The notes under the pieces are model-generated. The model searched no databases, was not told the origin of the DNA, and saw nothing but the letters and a program-made list of their open reading frames with translations. 64,000 nucleotides of DNA, taken from assembly GCA_016859345.1 (NCBI GenBank), contig CM029123.1:266001-330000 (forward strand), read 5' to 3'. Source of the stretch: Istiophorus platypterus. Its lineage: Eukaryota; Chordata; Actinopteri; Istiophoriformes; Istiophoridae. Below, one piece after another: positions 1 through 11,500 of this stretch (positions are counted from its first letter, which is position 1; every line of letters starts with the position of its first letter). A program made the translations under genes and the position numbers.

Positions 1-578
1 CTCGGTCTGAATTCTTTAGGAAGAACATGCAGCACAACATATGGTATAAAAAGGGCAATACACAGCTGAAATATAGTGATGCAGCAGGACAATGACCCTA
101 ACCATCAAAGTAAATCTACAATAGAATGACTTTAAACAAAGAAAATCTACCTTTTGGAGTGGCCCAGTCCAGAACTTAACCCAACAGAGATGTTATGGAA
201 TGTGCTGATAGAGACGTTTATACCAGACATCAAAAATATGGCTGAGCTGATGCAGTTCTGTTGAAAGATTGGTCCAACATTCCTACTGAATGTTGTGCAG
301 GTCTGATCTGCAGCTAGTTAGAGTTTTTTGCTGCTAAGGGAAGTTCAAACAGTTGTTGAATCCAAGGGTTCACTAACTTTTTCCACCAGTACTGTGGATG
401 TTTAATGGCTTTATTCAATAAAAACAGGAAAGATATTAATTGTTTGTGTTATTATCTTAAGTACATTGTATTTGCCCATACCTGAGACTTAGATTAAAAT
501 CAGATCACATTTCATAACCAACTAATGCTGAAAACCAGGTCATTCCAGAGGGTTCACTGACATTTGCTTGCCACTGTA
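1..578 (+). mobile_element. Tc1-like transposon, 3' part
   Basis: From about position 78 the sequence reads QQDNDPNHQSKS and then WPSPELNPTEMLW, the region of the second and third catalytic residues of Tc1 transposases. Stops or frameshifts interrupt it. The end, 'ggttcactgacatttgcttg' followed by ccactgtaaa, is a Tc1-type terminal sequence. The same terminal region recurs near 63180-63370, so both copies belong to one family. Confidence 0.75.
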
Positions 579-1642
579 AATATTTATTTTGTAATGGTTT
601 TTAAAATAAGTGGCCAAAGAGAGAAGTTGAGGCAATCGACAGTTGGTTTCTATAGAGACTTAGTCTAAATTTCTCTTATTGTCCACACATCCTATAAAAA
701 GCCCAACACCAACAATGTATTAGACTTAATCCCAAAACTTTCTGACGTCTAGACCCTGTCCGCCACAAGCCCACTGATTCCTACTGAAAATATAATAAAA
801 AAGTAAAATAGTTTTTCTCAAATAGTAGGAAATTACACTACAGCTTGTGTGTGTTCATATTGCACCAAGTGCAACAGTTTGGCTCACTTACAACAATGGA
901 GCTCTATGGGACAGGAATAAGATATGTCAGGTTCTGGATGCATATATTGTACTTGAGAGTAGGATTGAAAATGTTTGATATAGACTGTCTCACCACTGCA
1001 TTGTATACCAATTACTTCAAAGAAAAATAGAGAGCTCATTACATAGTGTGAAATATAGGCCTTTTTCTAGGTTGATGACTGATTTGTTGTATAATTATTT
1101 GTCATTGTGCAGAAGTATCACCTTTGCAAGGTGCTGATTAAATGAGAGAGAGTAATTTTAGTAGTTTTTATTGTTACTTGTGTAATTTGCCTTTCAACTA
1201 CAACAGAATGCCTTGCTTCACTTAATAACTGAAAATATATTCACAGATATTGCCAAATCAATCAGGACAGACTTTTTTTTTAGGATTTCATCATTAAGAG
1301 TTTCCAGCAGTCTAGTCTATCTTCTATATGTTAGTCTAGTTTAGTCTTATCAGTTTCATGAAATATGGACACCAATAAAAGGACTCTCTTAAGTCATACA
1401 TGGGCCAAATTGACTACAGGACACTGGGGGCCAGGGCGTGGAGGAGAGTTAAATCAAAATCAAGTCCTCCTCCTCAGATAAACTCAAAATCACTATATCA
1501 CTTTCACTGGTAGTCCAGCTTTTGGTAATTTCATTTCAACTTGTGATCAGAGTGTAGAGTTTGTTGTTGACCAATTTAAAACACAGTCCTGTCTGAGGTT
1601 TAACATTTAACAGTACAATTTAAACACCTGTTTAAGTGGATG
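579..1642. other. Non-coding stretch, nothing recognised
   Basis: AT-rich sequence with no coding frame that I can relate to a family. A 61-codon frame at 845-1030 has no recognisable motif and is probably chance. Confidence 0.5.
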
Positions 1643-1979
1643 TACCTCTAGTGTGTAGGATTTAGGGGCATCTAGTGGTGAGGTTGCACATTGCAACCAA
1701 CTGCATACTGAATTAAATGAATTCCCCTAACTCCTCCCATTCAAAGCATATAGGAGAGCCTACAGTGGCCTTATGGTAATGTAAAAGTGCACTATAGAGT
1801 CAGGGTTTGGTTTGACCATTCTGGGCTACTGTAGAAATATGCTGGTGCAACATGGGGGCCCTGATTCTTAGTCTCAGATGATGACACTAATGAAAACATA
1901 ATTATGTGATGGAATATAAGAAATAATATACTCCATTTCTGCAAATAGATCCCCTGAATCCTACACACTGCACCTTTTA
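1643..1979. mobile_element. MITE with inverted ends (common teleost family)
   Basis: The left end (ctctagtgtgtaggattta) and the right end (tgaatcctacacactgcacc) are inverted repeats about 330 bp apart. The interior (catctagtggtgaggttgca; tttgaccattctgggctact) matches, from memory, a short element found throughout fish genomes. It encodes nothing and was presumably moved by another element's transposase. Confidence 0.7.
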
Positions 1980-1999
1980 GGTTCTCAATTAAATTTGTG

Positions 2000-2160
2000 T
2001 AGATAAGTTGTTCATTTTTTTGTGGGGTATGAATGTATAGTTGTATAGACAAAACTTTTGCAATTTTGAGTCTGTACACAAACACCAAGCCCGAAGTGTA
2101 CTTTTAGCTTTCATTTAAGGGGTTTCACAAAAATATCAAATATCAAAGGGTCCACTTCCT
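2000..2160 (-). mobile_element. Tc1-like 3' end fragment, reverse orientation
   Basis: Its reverse complement (tttgtgaaaccccttaaatg, then tgtgtacagactcaaaattg) matches the 3' end of the Tc1 element at about 10655-10770. It is therefore a detached end of the same family, lying in the opposite orientation. Confidence 0.6.
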
Positions 2161-2487
2161 CTGTCCACTTCAGAGAGCTTCTCATATATTTTTGTATATA
2201 TGAGTCACCAACTATAGTTTGGGTTTGCGATTTGGATTACTGAATGTAATTTAAATTTGTCTATATATTACTTGTATTATGTGTACCTGCCCAGGGAATG
2301 CATTGTATCAGATTCAGACATTGGTTAAGTCTGGTACAATGCATCTGTTGTCTTTGCATGGAATGAATGTTTTGTGTGTGGACCCTGATAAACAAATGAA
2401 ATAAATCACACTGATTATATTGATCAAATAATTAAATGTGCAGTTTTAGGTTACAATAATGCAATCAGTTTAAAATTATTTGAATTA

Positions 2488-2596
2488 ATTTGATAACTAT
2501 AAAGAGTCTGGTCTAGACCTGCTCTATATGAAAAGTGCCCTGAGATAACATCTGTTATGATATGGTGCTATATGAATAAAACTGAAATGAATTGAA
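2488..2596 (-). repeat. Teleost interspersed repeat tail, copy 1
   Basis: Contains ggtctagacctgctctatat, gtgccctgagataacatctg and ttatgatatggtgctatatg. This is the reverse complement of the repeat at about 60890-61015, with few differences. The sequence resembles a conserved 3' tail shared by several fish retroposons. Confidence 0.7.
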
Positions 2597-2599
2597 AGG

Positions 2600-3714
2600 T
2601 GTATTTTTGATTAACAGCAGCAGGCACACACTGAGTCACTTTGATGAGTTTACAGACTGCTACTTCTGCTAATAACACTAATGATATGCAGGAAGAACAG
2701 AACAGTGAAAGGCTTGGTATAACAGAATGTGTAGAGTGCACCATAAAAAGAACACCCAGCTGGACATACCGAGTGAGTGGCGCTCAAGGGGCTGCCATAA
2801 GCTATTGGCTCCTATTGACCTTCTGATTATCTTGCTCTTTCCATATTGTTTTTTTATTTAGCTAGTTTTTGTTAACTTTGTTAAGCAGTTTTATTTAGAA
2901 AAGCGCAACATATATGCATACTTGAAATGAAGGCCTTAGAGCTAGATTTGAACTCAGAGCCCCTCTACAAGGCCGGGCCTTAAGATTAGACAATAATGTA
3001 GAATACCCTTCAGACCAACTCAGTAACATGGTTAAACCCACATGGTTCAATCTGCATCAGCTGTCCCTCCTTCACCTTCCTTCTCTCAGCCAGGGTTGGA
3101 TACAGTTTAAATGCTGCCCTGGCTTTGGTGAGGTGGGGTTACTGCCTGGGATGGAAATGATTTAAATGATACTGACATTTAAATTTCATTTAACAGACCC
3201 ACCACAAAAAGAAAGAGAAAACAAGAGGGAAAAAGAGAGAGAGAGAGAAGCAGAGAGAGAATGAAATAAAAGATGCAGACAATCAAGAGAGAGTGAGTGA
3301 ACAGATGGACAGACAAAGATGTGACACTGAAACTTTACTTTTATTAGTGTAATTCTGTGAAATTCTCAGGTTTTATCAGTGAAGTTTTTGTGGTGTTGCA
3401 GACTGGAGTCTCTGCTGACAGTGAGAAGCAGGATGACAGCTGTCTAATGAATGGGTTAATGCTTACTGGTTCTTGAGGAACATGAAGTTAACCAATATCA
3501 TACATTGATGTGTTTTTTGAAAGTGGTACAGATGTTGCATTTAGGTCCATATCATATATGTTTTTAATATCCTTTTGTGGTCCATACTGCAAGTAGTATA
3601 ATATAGTCAACAAATTTACCATTTTTTAAATGACCACAAACTCTAACCCCCAGTACTACACATTGAGTGTGAAGCCTTTAGGCCACTGATTATCTGGTGC
3701 CCTGTGCCATGGCT
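2600..3714. other. Non-coding stretch with a purine-rich tract
   Basis: No gene recognised. An irregular (GA)n-rich stretch lies at about 3205-3270. The 61-codon frame at 2641-2826 has no recognisable domain. Confidence 0.45.
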
Positions 3715-4210
3715 TAGAATAAACAGGACTCAAATGCATGACTTAGAGACACAGAGTTCAAGGCAAAGCAAGCAAGGGGAACAGTGAGGGGAAAAGTCAG
3801 CTGGCAGGCAGAGGTTGGCAGCAAGCAGGCAAAAATCTCAGGCCAACCAAGCAAAAGGGGCAGGCAACAGGCAGAGTCCAAAAACAGGCAGTTAATAGAA
3901 AAGAGGCAGGAACAAAAACAGGCACAGTGCCTGGAAAGCTGTGGTTGGTATGGGACAATAGAGAGTCTGGCTAAGAACAGGTGGAAGTGGGCCAGTATTT
4001 TTACCTGGTAGCTGAAGAGGGAATGGGGAATGGGGAATAATTGTGCCAGCGTGTTTGGGGAATCAGGAAGTGCTGGGGTGCTAGGGTAGAAGTATGTAGC
4101 AGGATCTGAAATGACAATAAGCGGATATGCCAAAGGCAGGCAGACTCAAGGTGTGTGATGGTTGTGTTGGTATAGATGGCTGTTTGTGTTCCATGAGAAC
4201 TGGACATGGG
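3715..4210. repeat. Purine- and CAGG-rich unclassified repeat
   Basis: Repeated words such as aggcagaggttggcagcaag and gcaggcaacaggcag give long open frames on both strands (a 139-codon frame on the minus strand at 3714-4133). The composition is typical of fish retroelement ends or LTRs, but I cannot classify it. I see no support for a protein. Confidence 0.4.
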
Positions 4211-4254
4211 ATGTAAGAGTGGACATGGCGGTGCCCTTTTTTCCAGCTTTAGGC

Positions 4255-6665
4255 ACCAAGGATGGGTAGGATGATGGACTTCATGAAAACTCAGCTTAAA
4301 CTTTCACCAGACTCTGAAAACAGCGTAACCTTTCATCAAGTACACTGTCTGAGCACACCATTGACTAAAGGACTGATTGTAGCAAATGTCTCTTATTTCA
4401 ATGGAAAGAACTCAAACTTAAAAGATATCAAAAGCAAAGGGAAAGAACTAAAAGGAACTTACTTTTTCTTCTACATGACCAGTTTCCTTGCAAAACCAAT
4501 GAGTATTGCAAAGTACTGTACCTCATCTTCAATGGGAGCAGAAAAAATAACAAGTGAGCAAACCTATGGCTTGACAAATTATATACTGATGGCCACATCT
4601 ATACGCAATAGAGAGATATGTCTTCTAAAGACAAACACACAAAATAAACAGACCATCTCCATCAAGCACACACACTGCAGTCTTCTGATCTTCTTTACCA
4701 AATCATAATTTATATGTTTCATATTGTAGCTCTTTGTTATATTTTGAATGATTTTTGATTGAAATTCATGTTGGCTTGTTTGTGAGTCCAGATTTCTTAG
4801 CATTTAATAACAGACAAAAGTAATGACATATACATGTATATGTATCGGCATTCTCTAAGTAAAATTTAGACATGGACAAAACTAATAATGATAATGACTT
4901 ACACTAACATAATGACACAGAGGCTCATCTCTATAACTTGGATGGTGTTTGGCATCATAGTAAAAACCAAAAAGATAAAAGTTTTAAATCATCTTATTAA
5001 ATTAAAGTTATATATATGTTTATTAGAAGAGATTAATTTGTCATATTCAGAATTAGATAACCACAAATCACAACAATTCAATCAGATATTCTCAGCACCA
5101 GTGGACAAAGGTGTTTCTATCTGAGAAACAGAAGAATCCCTCTCATTCCGAATTCTACAGTTACTGACTCCAGAAGATGAATTACTGCATACATCAATAA
5201 TTATAAAAAAAGATAATCAAACCCACCAACATATATGGTCTAAGCAATGATAATCCTCCCTTTACTCATTTTTCTCTCTCAATTAACAGAAACCAAAAAT
5301 ATCATAAATGGTGGGGCTTTCAATAAAGTAATAAATTCCACAATTAATAGTTCAAGCATAGCTGGCAGTTATTTTTGTTTCTATTGATAGAGTGGGCATC
5401 CTTAATGAAATAAAATGGTTCCTCCCCATATCTGTCATCACAGAGCCTATAGGAAACAGTTAGGGCAGTAATTGCTGGAAAAAAGAAAACTAAGGAACAG
5501 GAGCTACAAAACATTCAGAACTCTAAAAATCCAAATTTATAAAAATATAAAATGAAAAAAAATAATGCCAAATTTCAGTTTGATTGAACCCCCCCCCCCC
5601 CCCCACACACACACACACACACAATTTCTGATTCAATATCTTAATCAGGAGAACTTCAAAAACTTAAATAAGTTAGGTAAGTATTTAGCTACTTAGTTAC
5701 AACATTAAAAAAGAAGGCAATTATTCTAGACTCCAGCAGGTGAAATCACTCAAAACCCATGAAAAATAGAGATTTCCACACAATTTATATTAAGTTATAC
5801 TCCTCACATATGGACCCTAACCCAACAGAGACATAGTCCTTTCTTAACAACCTAAACCTCCCCAAATGATCCAAGCAAGCAGCAGACAACCTTAATTTAC
5901 CACTGACATTAGATGAACTTTACAAAGCCTGACAACAGATCCCAAATAACAAATCACCAGGAAGAGATAGCCTCCCTACTGAATTCTGAACACTTTTGTT
6001 GTACACAGTGTCTCCACTATTTTACAGACTGACATCAGAAATCGAAAATACACCACAAATTCCTTTGTACATGAATACAGCCACTGCATCAGTTTTATTG
6101 AAACACAATAGATATCCAGCCCAACCTGCCAGCTATTGCCTGCTGTCACTAATGAGCACTGACTTAAAATCATTACTAAAGCTCTATGCTCATCCTCTCA
6201 TTATCTTTCACAATAAACTCAAGTGAAAACAAAAATATTTTCATTAGATGCAGAAATTCTGGTTTCTGGGAGTCATTCATTCACTGGATGAAGACAATGT
6301 ACATTTCACCTAAAGCTGTTTAATCTTAACTACACTCCACTGCTAAAAACAGCAGAAGATGATTTCTGCCGCCGGATAAACCTACTTGTTTCCCTTATAG
6401 GGTGTATTGCAGCTGTTAATTTGAAAATACCTCCCCATATTGACTATTACCTTTCAATACTACCTGAAACAACATTAGATAAATAGTTTAAATCTACTGA
6501 TTACTTAATAACACATTTCAATTGGAAAAACAAAGAGACAAAAATTAAACTGTCTACTCAATAAAAAGCTAAATGTCACAGCAGGCTACAAGCTGCAAAT
6601 ATACCACCACCTGGCCAATCAACTACAATAACTAAATTCCAAAATCGAGAGATTGATGGAGATCA
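4255..6665 (+). mobile_element. Decayed L1-like non-LTR retrotransposon (ORF1 and ORF2 traces)
   Basis: At 4262-4708 the frame contains FMKTQLKLSPDSENSVTFHQ and GKELKGTYF, like the ORF1 RNA-binding protein of fish L1 elements. At 4960-5230 ICLLEEINLSYSEL, IFSAPVDKGVSI and QHIWSKQ resemble the apurinic endonuclease (ICLLQETHL...IFSA...GVSI...NIYGP). At 5900-6180 NNKSPGRDSLPTEF, SVLLKHNRYPAQPASY and LMSTDLK resemble the start of the reverse transcriptase. At 6330-6600 NWKNKETKIKLST resembles the C-terminal region. Frameshifts, stops and large deletions (most of the RT is missing) show that it is dead. It is about 2.4 kb against about 6 kb for an intact L1. Confidence 0.75.
5588..5622. repeat. 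C-run and (CA)n microsatellite
   Basis: About 16 C bases followed by roughly nine CA units, inside the L1-like remnant. Confidence 0.9.
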
Positions 6666-6689
6666 GCTGTTTAAGAAATATTCAGGCCA

Positions 6690-6880
6690 CCTAGTTTGGT
6701 TCCACCAATCATGACATGGTCAAAGTAACTGAGATCATGCTTGATCCATTCTGCTGTTTGATTTGACCTGTATCTGCAGGAGGGTATGCTGCAACATGAT
6801 TGGCTGATTGGACTATTGCATAAATAATCATGTGTACAGATGTTAGTAAAGTGCTTGGTGAGTGTATTTCTCAATACACA
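6690..6880. mobile_element. Teleost MITE fragment
   Basis: The words tccaccaatcatgacatggt, aagtaactgagatcatgc, atgattggctgattggacta and agtaaagtgcttggtgagtg recall a short non-autonomous element that is abundant in fish genomes. It has inserted into or next to the 3' end of the L1-like remnant. Confidence 0.6.
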
Positions 6881-6900
6881 ATGTACAAAATGGGACTAGC

Positions 6901-6920
6901 AAACACACACACACACACAC
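6901..6920. repeat. (CA)n microsatellite
   Basis: About ten uninterrupted dinucleotide units directly after the MITE fragment. Confidence 0.9.
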
Positions 6921-7800
6921 AGTGGGGTCTACAGATAATTACATCTGCGCACTCTCGTCCTTTTAACCAGTTAGCTCCTTTTGAGACTTTGTAACACAAA
7001 AACCGTCATCTGTTTTGGACTGTACAATCCCAACATCCCCACAGCTCTGGATACTAGGGCTCCTTTCAGAAACTGAATACCAAAAAGCTACAAGAAAATC
7101 TTGCTCAGTTCTGTACATGTTGCCAAGAAAACAATTCCTCTCAGCTAGAAATCATAAACCTCTGTAAATATTAATCATTGGACCAACTCTTTTTAGTGTA
7201 CACATCTATAGAAAAATCACTGCCTTCAGTAATAATGTGAAGAAATATGGTCTAAATGTTCTTTTAAAGGGGAACCAGTTAAAAAGATCAGCAAAGGCAC
7301 ACAAATTCTAAAAAAGTACCGTCCTAATGTCCCCTTCCATTTCGATAGAGAGATATCGTATGCCCATTCCAGGCTGAAGGAAATCTCTTACAGCTGTATC
7401 AGTTTAGAATGAATAGCTTCAGATTGTGGTATTAAATGTTTGACTTTGAAAAACATACATTTTTTAAAGCATATACATTAAGCATTTATAAAGGGTAAAT
7501 CCTATTTGGTGCACTACATGGTAAAATTCATGGTAAACAGCTAATGCAGTACCCATTATTTAATTAAGAGTAAAATATATTCTTCAATCATCAAATTATC
7601 ATCATCTAATTTCCATTTCACTGCTGTGTTAAGATATAAAAATAATAACTGACCCAATTAGATACATGATCAGAAAATACTGGACCTTAAATTCAAAAGG
7701 ATTGCTGTGACACATACACACCCTTACCAGTTAATCATGTACACCTGGATTTAACAGTATATTGACATGTGTTGAGAAACTCTTCAGATGGGCCTGAAAG
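6921..7800. other. Non-coding stretch, nothing recognised
   Basis: AT-rich sequence without a recognisable gene or repeat. Confidence 0.5.
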
Positions 7801-7804
7801 TCTT

Positions 7805-8290
7805 CAAAGTTACGACAGCCCCTTTAATTAAAGAAGAAAAAGAGTCAGGCAGAGTCTAATGAAATTCTTGTAGATTTACTGCAAATATGCAACAATAAAC
7901 AGTAAACCAAGGCCTGTTCATGAACACAGACACTGAAACTGAAACAAGAGCCCTCATTCTTATATACAGACTTTACCTCTCCCCATGGGAGGTAATGCCA
8001 AGGAAAGCTTTCTTTTTGGGTGCCTTCCAGTGTGTGGTTGTGTTCACAACCAGTAGATTGGGTACTTGAGATATTTTTCTATTGATATCTTGGCAGGCAG
8101 CTGCCTTGCCATGTTTTTCTCAGCAGAATTCGGCCTCACTAAATTGGCCGCTCAGCATTCTACAGGTGTCCCACCAAGCTGCTGACTCACTAGAAAATTC
8201 TGCCTGATCCCAAGGCCTCTCTTTCCTTGGGATCCTTTGGGTCCAGAGGCCTCTTTAAGGCCTCTTTATTAGTCAGTCTTACATATATGC
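7805..8290 (-). repeat. Possible LTR-like unclassified repeat
   Basis: The stretch is less AT-rich than its neighbours. It has internally repeated words (cccaaggcctctctttcctt, gaggcctctttaaggcct) and TTTATT-type signals that read as AATAAA on the minus strand. This layout suits a solo LTR in reverse orientation. I cannot find the ends or a target-site duplication. Confidence 0.3.
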
Positions 8291-8391
8291 CAGTAGTACA
8301 GTGTGCAGTATAATAACATACCATTCGCAAGGGATTATGGATTATAATGTTTGCTTTAAAGAATCATTTTTGAAGAGGTGTTGATTCATGT

Positions 8392-8580
8392 TAATTATCA
8401 TTTTGGAGGTTGTAATTTTTTAGGCTGTTGAACTGTGCAGGGTTATACTGACAAGTGTTCCTAATATTTTTTCCATCCCGTGTATATGAGTTAAGGATGA
8501 CAATATATTAGGAACAGCTTTCACTATAACCCAGTACAGTTCAACAGCAGGACAAGTTACAGCCTCCAAAATGACCATTA
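8392..8580. mobile_element. Hairpin MITE with arms of about 90 bp
   Basis: The left arm (attatcattttggaggttg, ttgaactgtgcagggttata, gtgttcctaatatt) is the diverged inverse of the right arm (attaggaacagctttcacta, taacccagtacagttcaaca, agcctccaaaatgaccatta). The centre lies near 8482. The sequence ctaggtgtacctgataaact at about 8675-8694 resembles the end of a related teleost element. Confidence 0.7.
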
Positions 8581-8715
8581 AAATAAATAAACAACCTTTT
8601 CAACTTTTCAGTAAAAACTGAAAATTGTAATTCTCATGAAGGGAGATTGTTGTATTATACTGCATCAGTTTTATCTAGGTGTACCTGATAAACTGGTATA
8701 TGAGTGTAGATTAAT

Positions 8716-9690
8716 TAAATTCTCTGATCAGTATTTTTACAAAAGAACTTGACTTAAAATTTAGAATGAGTATAACATGGATTAATTTCATCCTGGGAGT
8801 AATATGTAGTTAAGAAAACAACCGACATATATCATTTTGCATGACTGAGGGTAATATTTGAAAACTATTTAAATTGAAGCAGGAAAAAGGAAATGGAAAA
8901 TATACATTGGCTGAATAACATTAGATGACACATGGTGTAACTTGACGTTACCATAGTAGCAGTGGTGCATAAATGACTTGATCTTCCTGTTAAGATTCCT
9001 AATTTATCAAGCTTGCGTGGGGATAAAATATAAACAAAATGGTGCTGTCTTACTTTGGCTGTGTTTTTACCAAAAAGCTGAAGGGTGCTTTCACTTCAAG
9101 GGACTGTGCATAGCAGTTGTTCTTCTGTGATGAGCCATTGCAAATCTGCAGCGCTTGGGTCTCTCTCTGAAATAGCCCCTCACTTTAGATGACCCTGTGC
9201 CAGGTTTTGTAGCTGCAGCTTGTTTTCTTGGGAATCCATGCTTTGACCAAGTGCAGCCATCTGTGCATCATGCTGTTGTCCTAATAACTGATGTCAGCTG
9301 AATGGACGGGCACCATAGACCTACCACCCATTGTTTCATGTTCCTCTTTTTTCTCAAGAAATGCTAATCCAGAAAACTTGACAGTCAACACTCCAACTCC
9401 ATGCACATGTGAAGGTTGAAGTCGATCAGATTAGCAGATGTCAGGAAAATAAAAAGACAGAGATTTTTCCATTTATTGGAAGGATGGTTTGAGCAAGAAT
9501 TTGAAGTTTTAATACAAAGGAACACAGTGCTACAGTGTATAAATTTCGTCATTTTCAGGGGCTCAGTAGTAATTGGACAATTAACAATTGAAGCAGATAA
9601 AAGTGTCTTGCATGGATTCCAAGTGTTGGCTTTGCATTTGGAAGCTGTTCATGGGAACTTTTAATATGCAGTCCAAAGTGGTGTAAATGC
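8716..9690. other. Non-coding stretch, nothing recognised
   Basis: No known family is recognised. The 82-codon frame at 9416-9664 has no motif that I can place. It lies just upstream of a Tc1 transposase remnant and may be part of that element's 5' region or chance. Confidence 0.4.
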
Positions 9691-10850
9691 AAATGAAGGA
9701 GGCCATTATTTGGCTGAAAAAACAAACCTATCAGACAGATAGCAGAAACTTGAGGAATGGCCTAATCAACAATATTGTTCAATCTTAACAGCAGGGAATG
9801 CACTGGGGGGGGGGGCAACTCGGTGGGTAATCAAAGAATTCTTTCCTTAGTAAAGAAAAACCTTTCACAACATTCAGCCAGATCAAGAATACTCTTCTGT
9901 AGGTAGACATATCGTTGTCTACAATCAAGAGAAACCTTCATGAATGTAAATACGGAGAGTTTAACACAAGGTGCAAACCACTGGTAACACTGCAGAACAG
10001 AAAGACAAGATTAAACTTTGCCAGAAAACATCTAACAAAGCCTGCCAAGTTCTGGATAAAGATTCTCTGAACAGATGAAACCAAGATTAACTTGTACCAG
10101 AATGATAGGTAAAGAAGAGTATGGAGAAGGAAAGGAACAGCTCATGATCCAAAGCCATGCTCCAAAACCATATCTTCTGTTAAACATGATGGAGGCAGTG
10201 TAATGGCATGGGAATGTTTGGCTGCCAATGGAACTGGGTCACTAGCATTTATTGATGATGTGCTTGCTGACAGAAGCAGCAGGATGATTTCTGGAGTGTA
10301 TAGGGCAATACTATATGCTCAGAAATGTAATATTCTTCAATGGCCAAGTAATTCTCCTGACCTCAACCGAATTAGTCTGCTTTTCACTTACTAAAGACAA
10401 AACCCAGGGGTAGAAAGACCCAAAAACAAGCATCAACTGAAGGCAACTGATGTAAAGGCCTGGCAAAGCATCTTGAGGGATGGAGTCCATTGGTTCCAGA
10501 CTTCAGGCTGTCATTGACTGCAAAGGATTTTCATCCAAGTATTAAAAACAATCTTTACATTTATAGTTAAGTTGGATGATTCAATTACTTCTGAGCCATT
10601 GAAAATGAGGGACTATGTATAAACATGGTTGTAATTCCTAAACAGTTAATATAAAACCTTTGTGAAACCCCTTGAATTAAAGCCAAAAGTCTGCACTTTG
10701 GTCTCGCCTTGATTTGTTCGGTTAAAATCTATTGTGGTTGTGTACAGAGGCAAAATTACAATAGCTGCGTCACTTATAATTATAAATGGATCCTTGAATA
10801 AGGGGTTTGGATTGTGGATGCAATCACAAAATAAGATCATATAAAACACT
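9690..10850 (+). mobile_element. Tc1-like transposon, nearly full length but inactive
   Basis: Pieces of the transposase can be followed in order through several frames. The DNA-binding part is KPIRQIAET...GMA, then RILSLVKKNL. The first catalytic-Asp region follows (translation around 10050-10130, with LYQND-like text), then HDGGSVMAWECLAANGTGSL, FIDDVLADRSSRMISGVYRA and QWPSNSPDLN. The stretch that should hold the second catalytic Asp (QMDNDPKHT type) is missing at about 10322. Stops and frameshifts occur throughout. The 3' end (gtgaaaccccttgaattaaa, ggttgtgtacagaggcaaaa) matches the reversed fragment at 2000-2160. Confidence 0.8.
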
Positions 10851-10859
10851 TTAAATATG

Positions 10860-11220
10860 CACTGGAAATATTTTACGTAATGTTTGAGCTAATTAATAAT
10901 ATACCCAGCTGGTATGGAATGCACTCTGCTTTGATGTATGATTAATGCATTCCATGACTGAAATGTGCATGGACATTTTGAATATATCTGTGGATACCGG
11001 ATGATGCATTCAAATCTGGATTTTTGATTTTGTAATGTTTAAGTAGTTCAGACCTACTTGCAATGGTTACTGAACGCCCCTTACACTGCCACATCCACTG
11101 GGGAGAGAAAGACAGAGAGGGAAACTGGGAAAATGGGAAAATGGGAGGCCAGCCAACCTAACAGGCTTCCAACAGAGCATTACTTGCAGAATAGATCACG
11201 GCTTCAGAGTTATTCAGTAT
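10860..11220. other. Non-coding stretch, nothing recognised
   Basis: AT-rich sequence between the Tc1 element and a MITE; no gene or repeat is recognised. Confidence 0.45.
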
Positions 11221-11224
11221 AGGA

Positions 11225-11500
11225 ACTCAAATGCATTAACTCAGTTGTCAGTTTATTAGGAACAAAACTAATGCATACTAATAAATAGTTTTAAAAAGGT
11301 GTTTCTAGGACTTATTCTAACCTGACTGTTCTTAAAGGGATGTAATTAATATTAGGAATTCCTCTCACTATATCAAAAAAAATTTCAAAAGCACCACACA
11401 CTCCATCCACCAAAACGACCCGCTGAAGCAAATGTTCTTAAAACAGCTCCATCAGCAATGACCATTAGAACCTTCATAAAGGATTTATTACCTAACTGTT
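11225..11500. mobile_element. MITE fragment
   Basis: Begins with actcagttgtcagtttatta, the reverse of the end word found near 8680 (tgataaactgg). The interior has ggacttattctaacctgact and atcagcaatgaccattagaa, words shared with short non-autonomous elements of fish. Boundaries are approximate. Confidence 0.5.

Noticed and set aside
3714..4133. 139-codon minus-strand open frame with a leucine- and cysteine-rich translation
   Set aside because: It lies in a repetitive CAGG-rich block, has no recognised domain, and the plus strand is also open there. Biased composition explains it.
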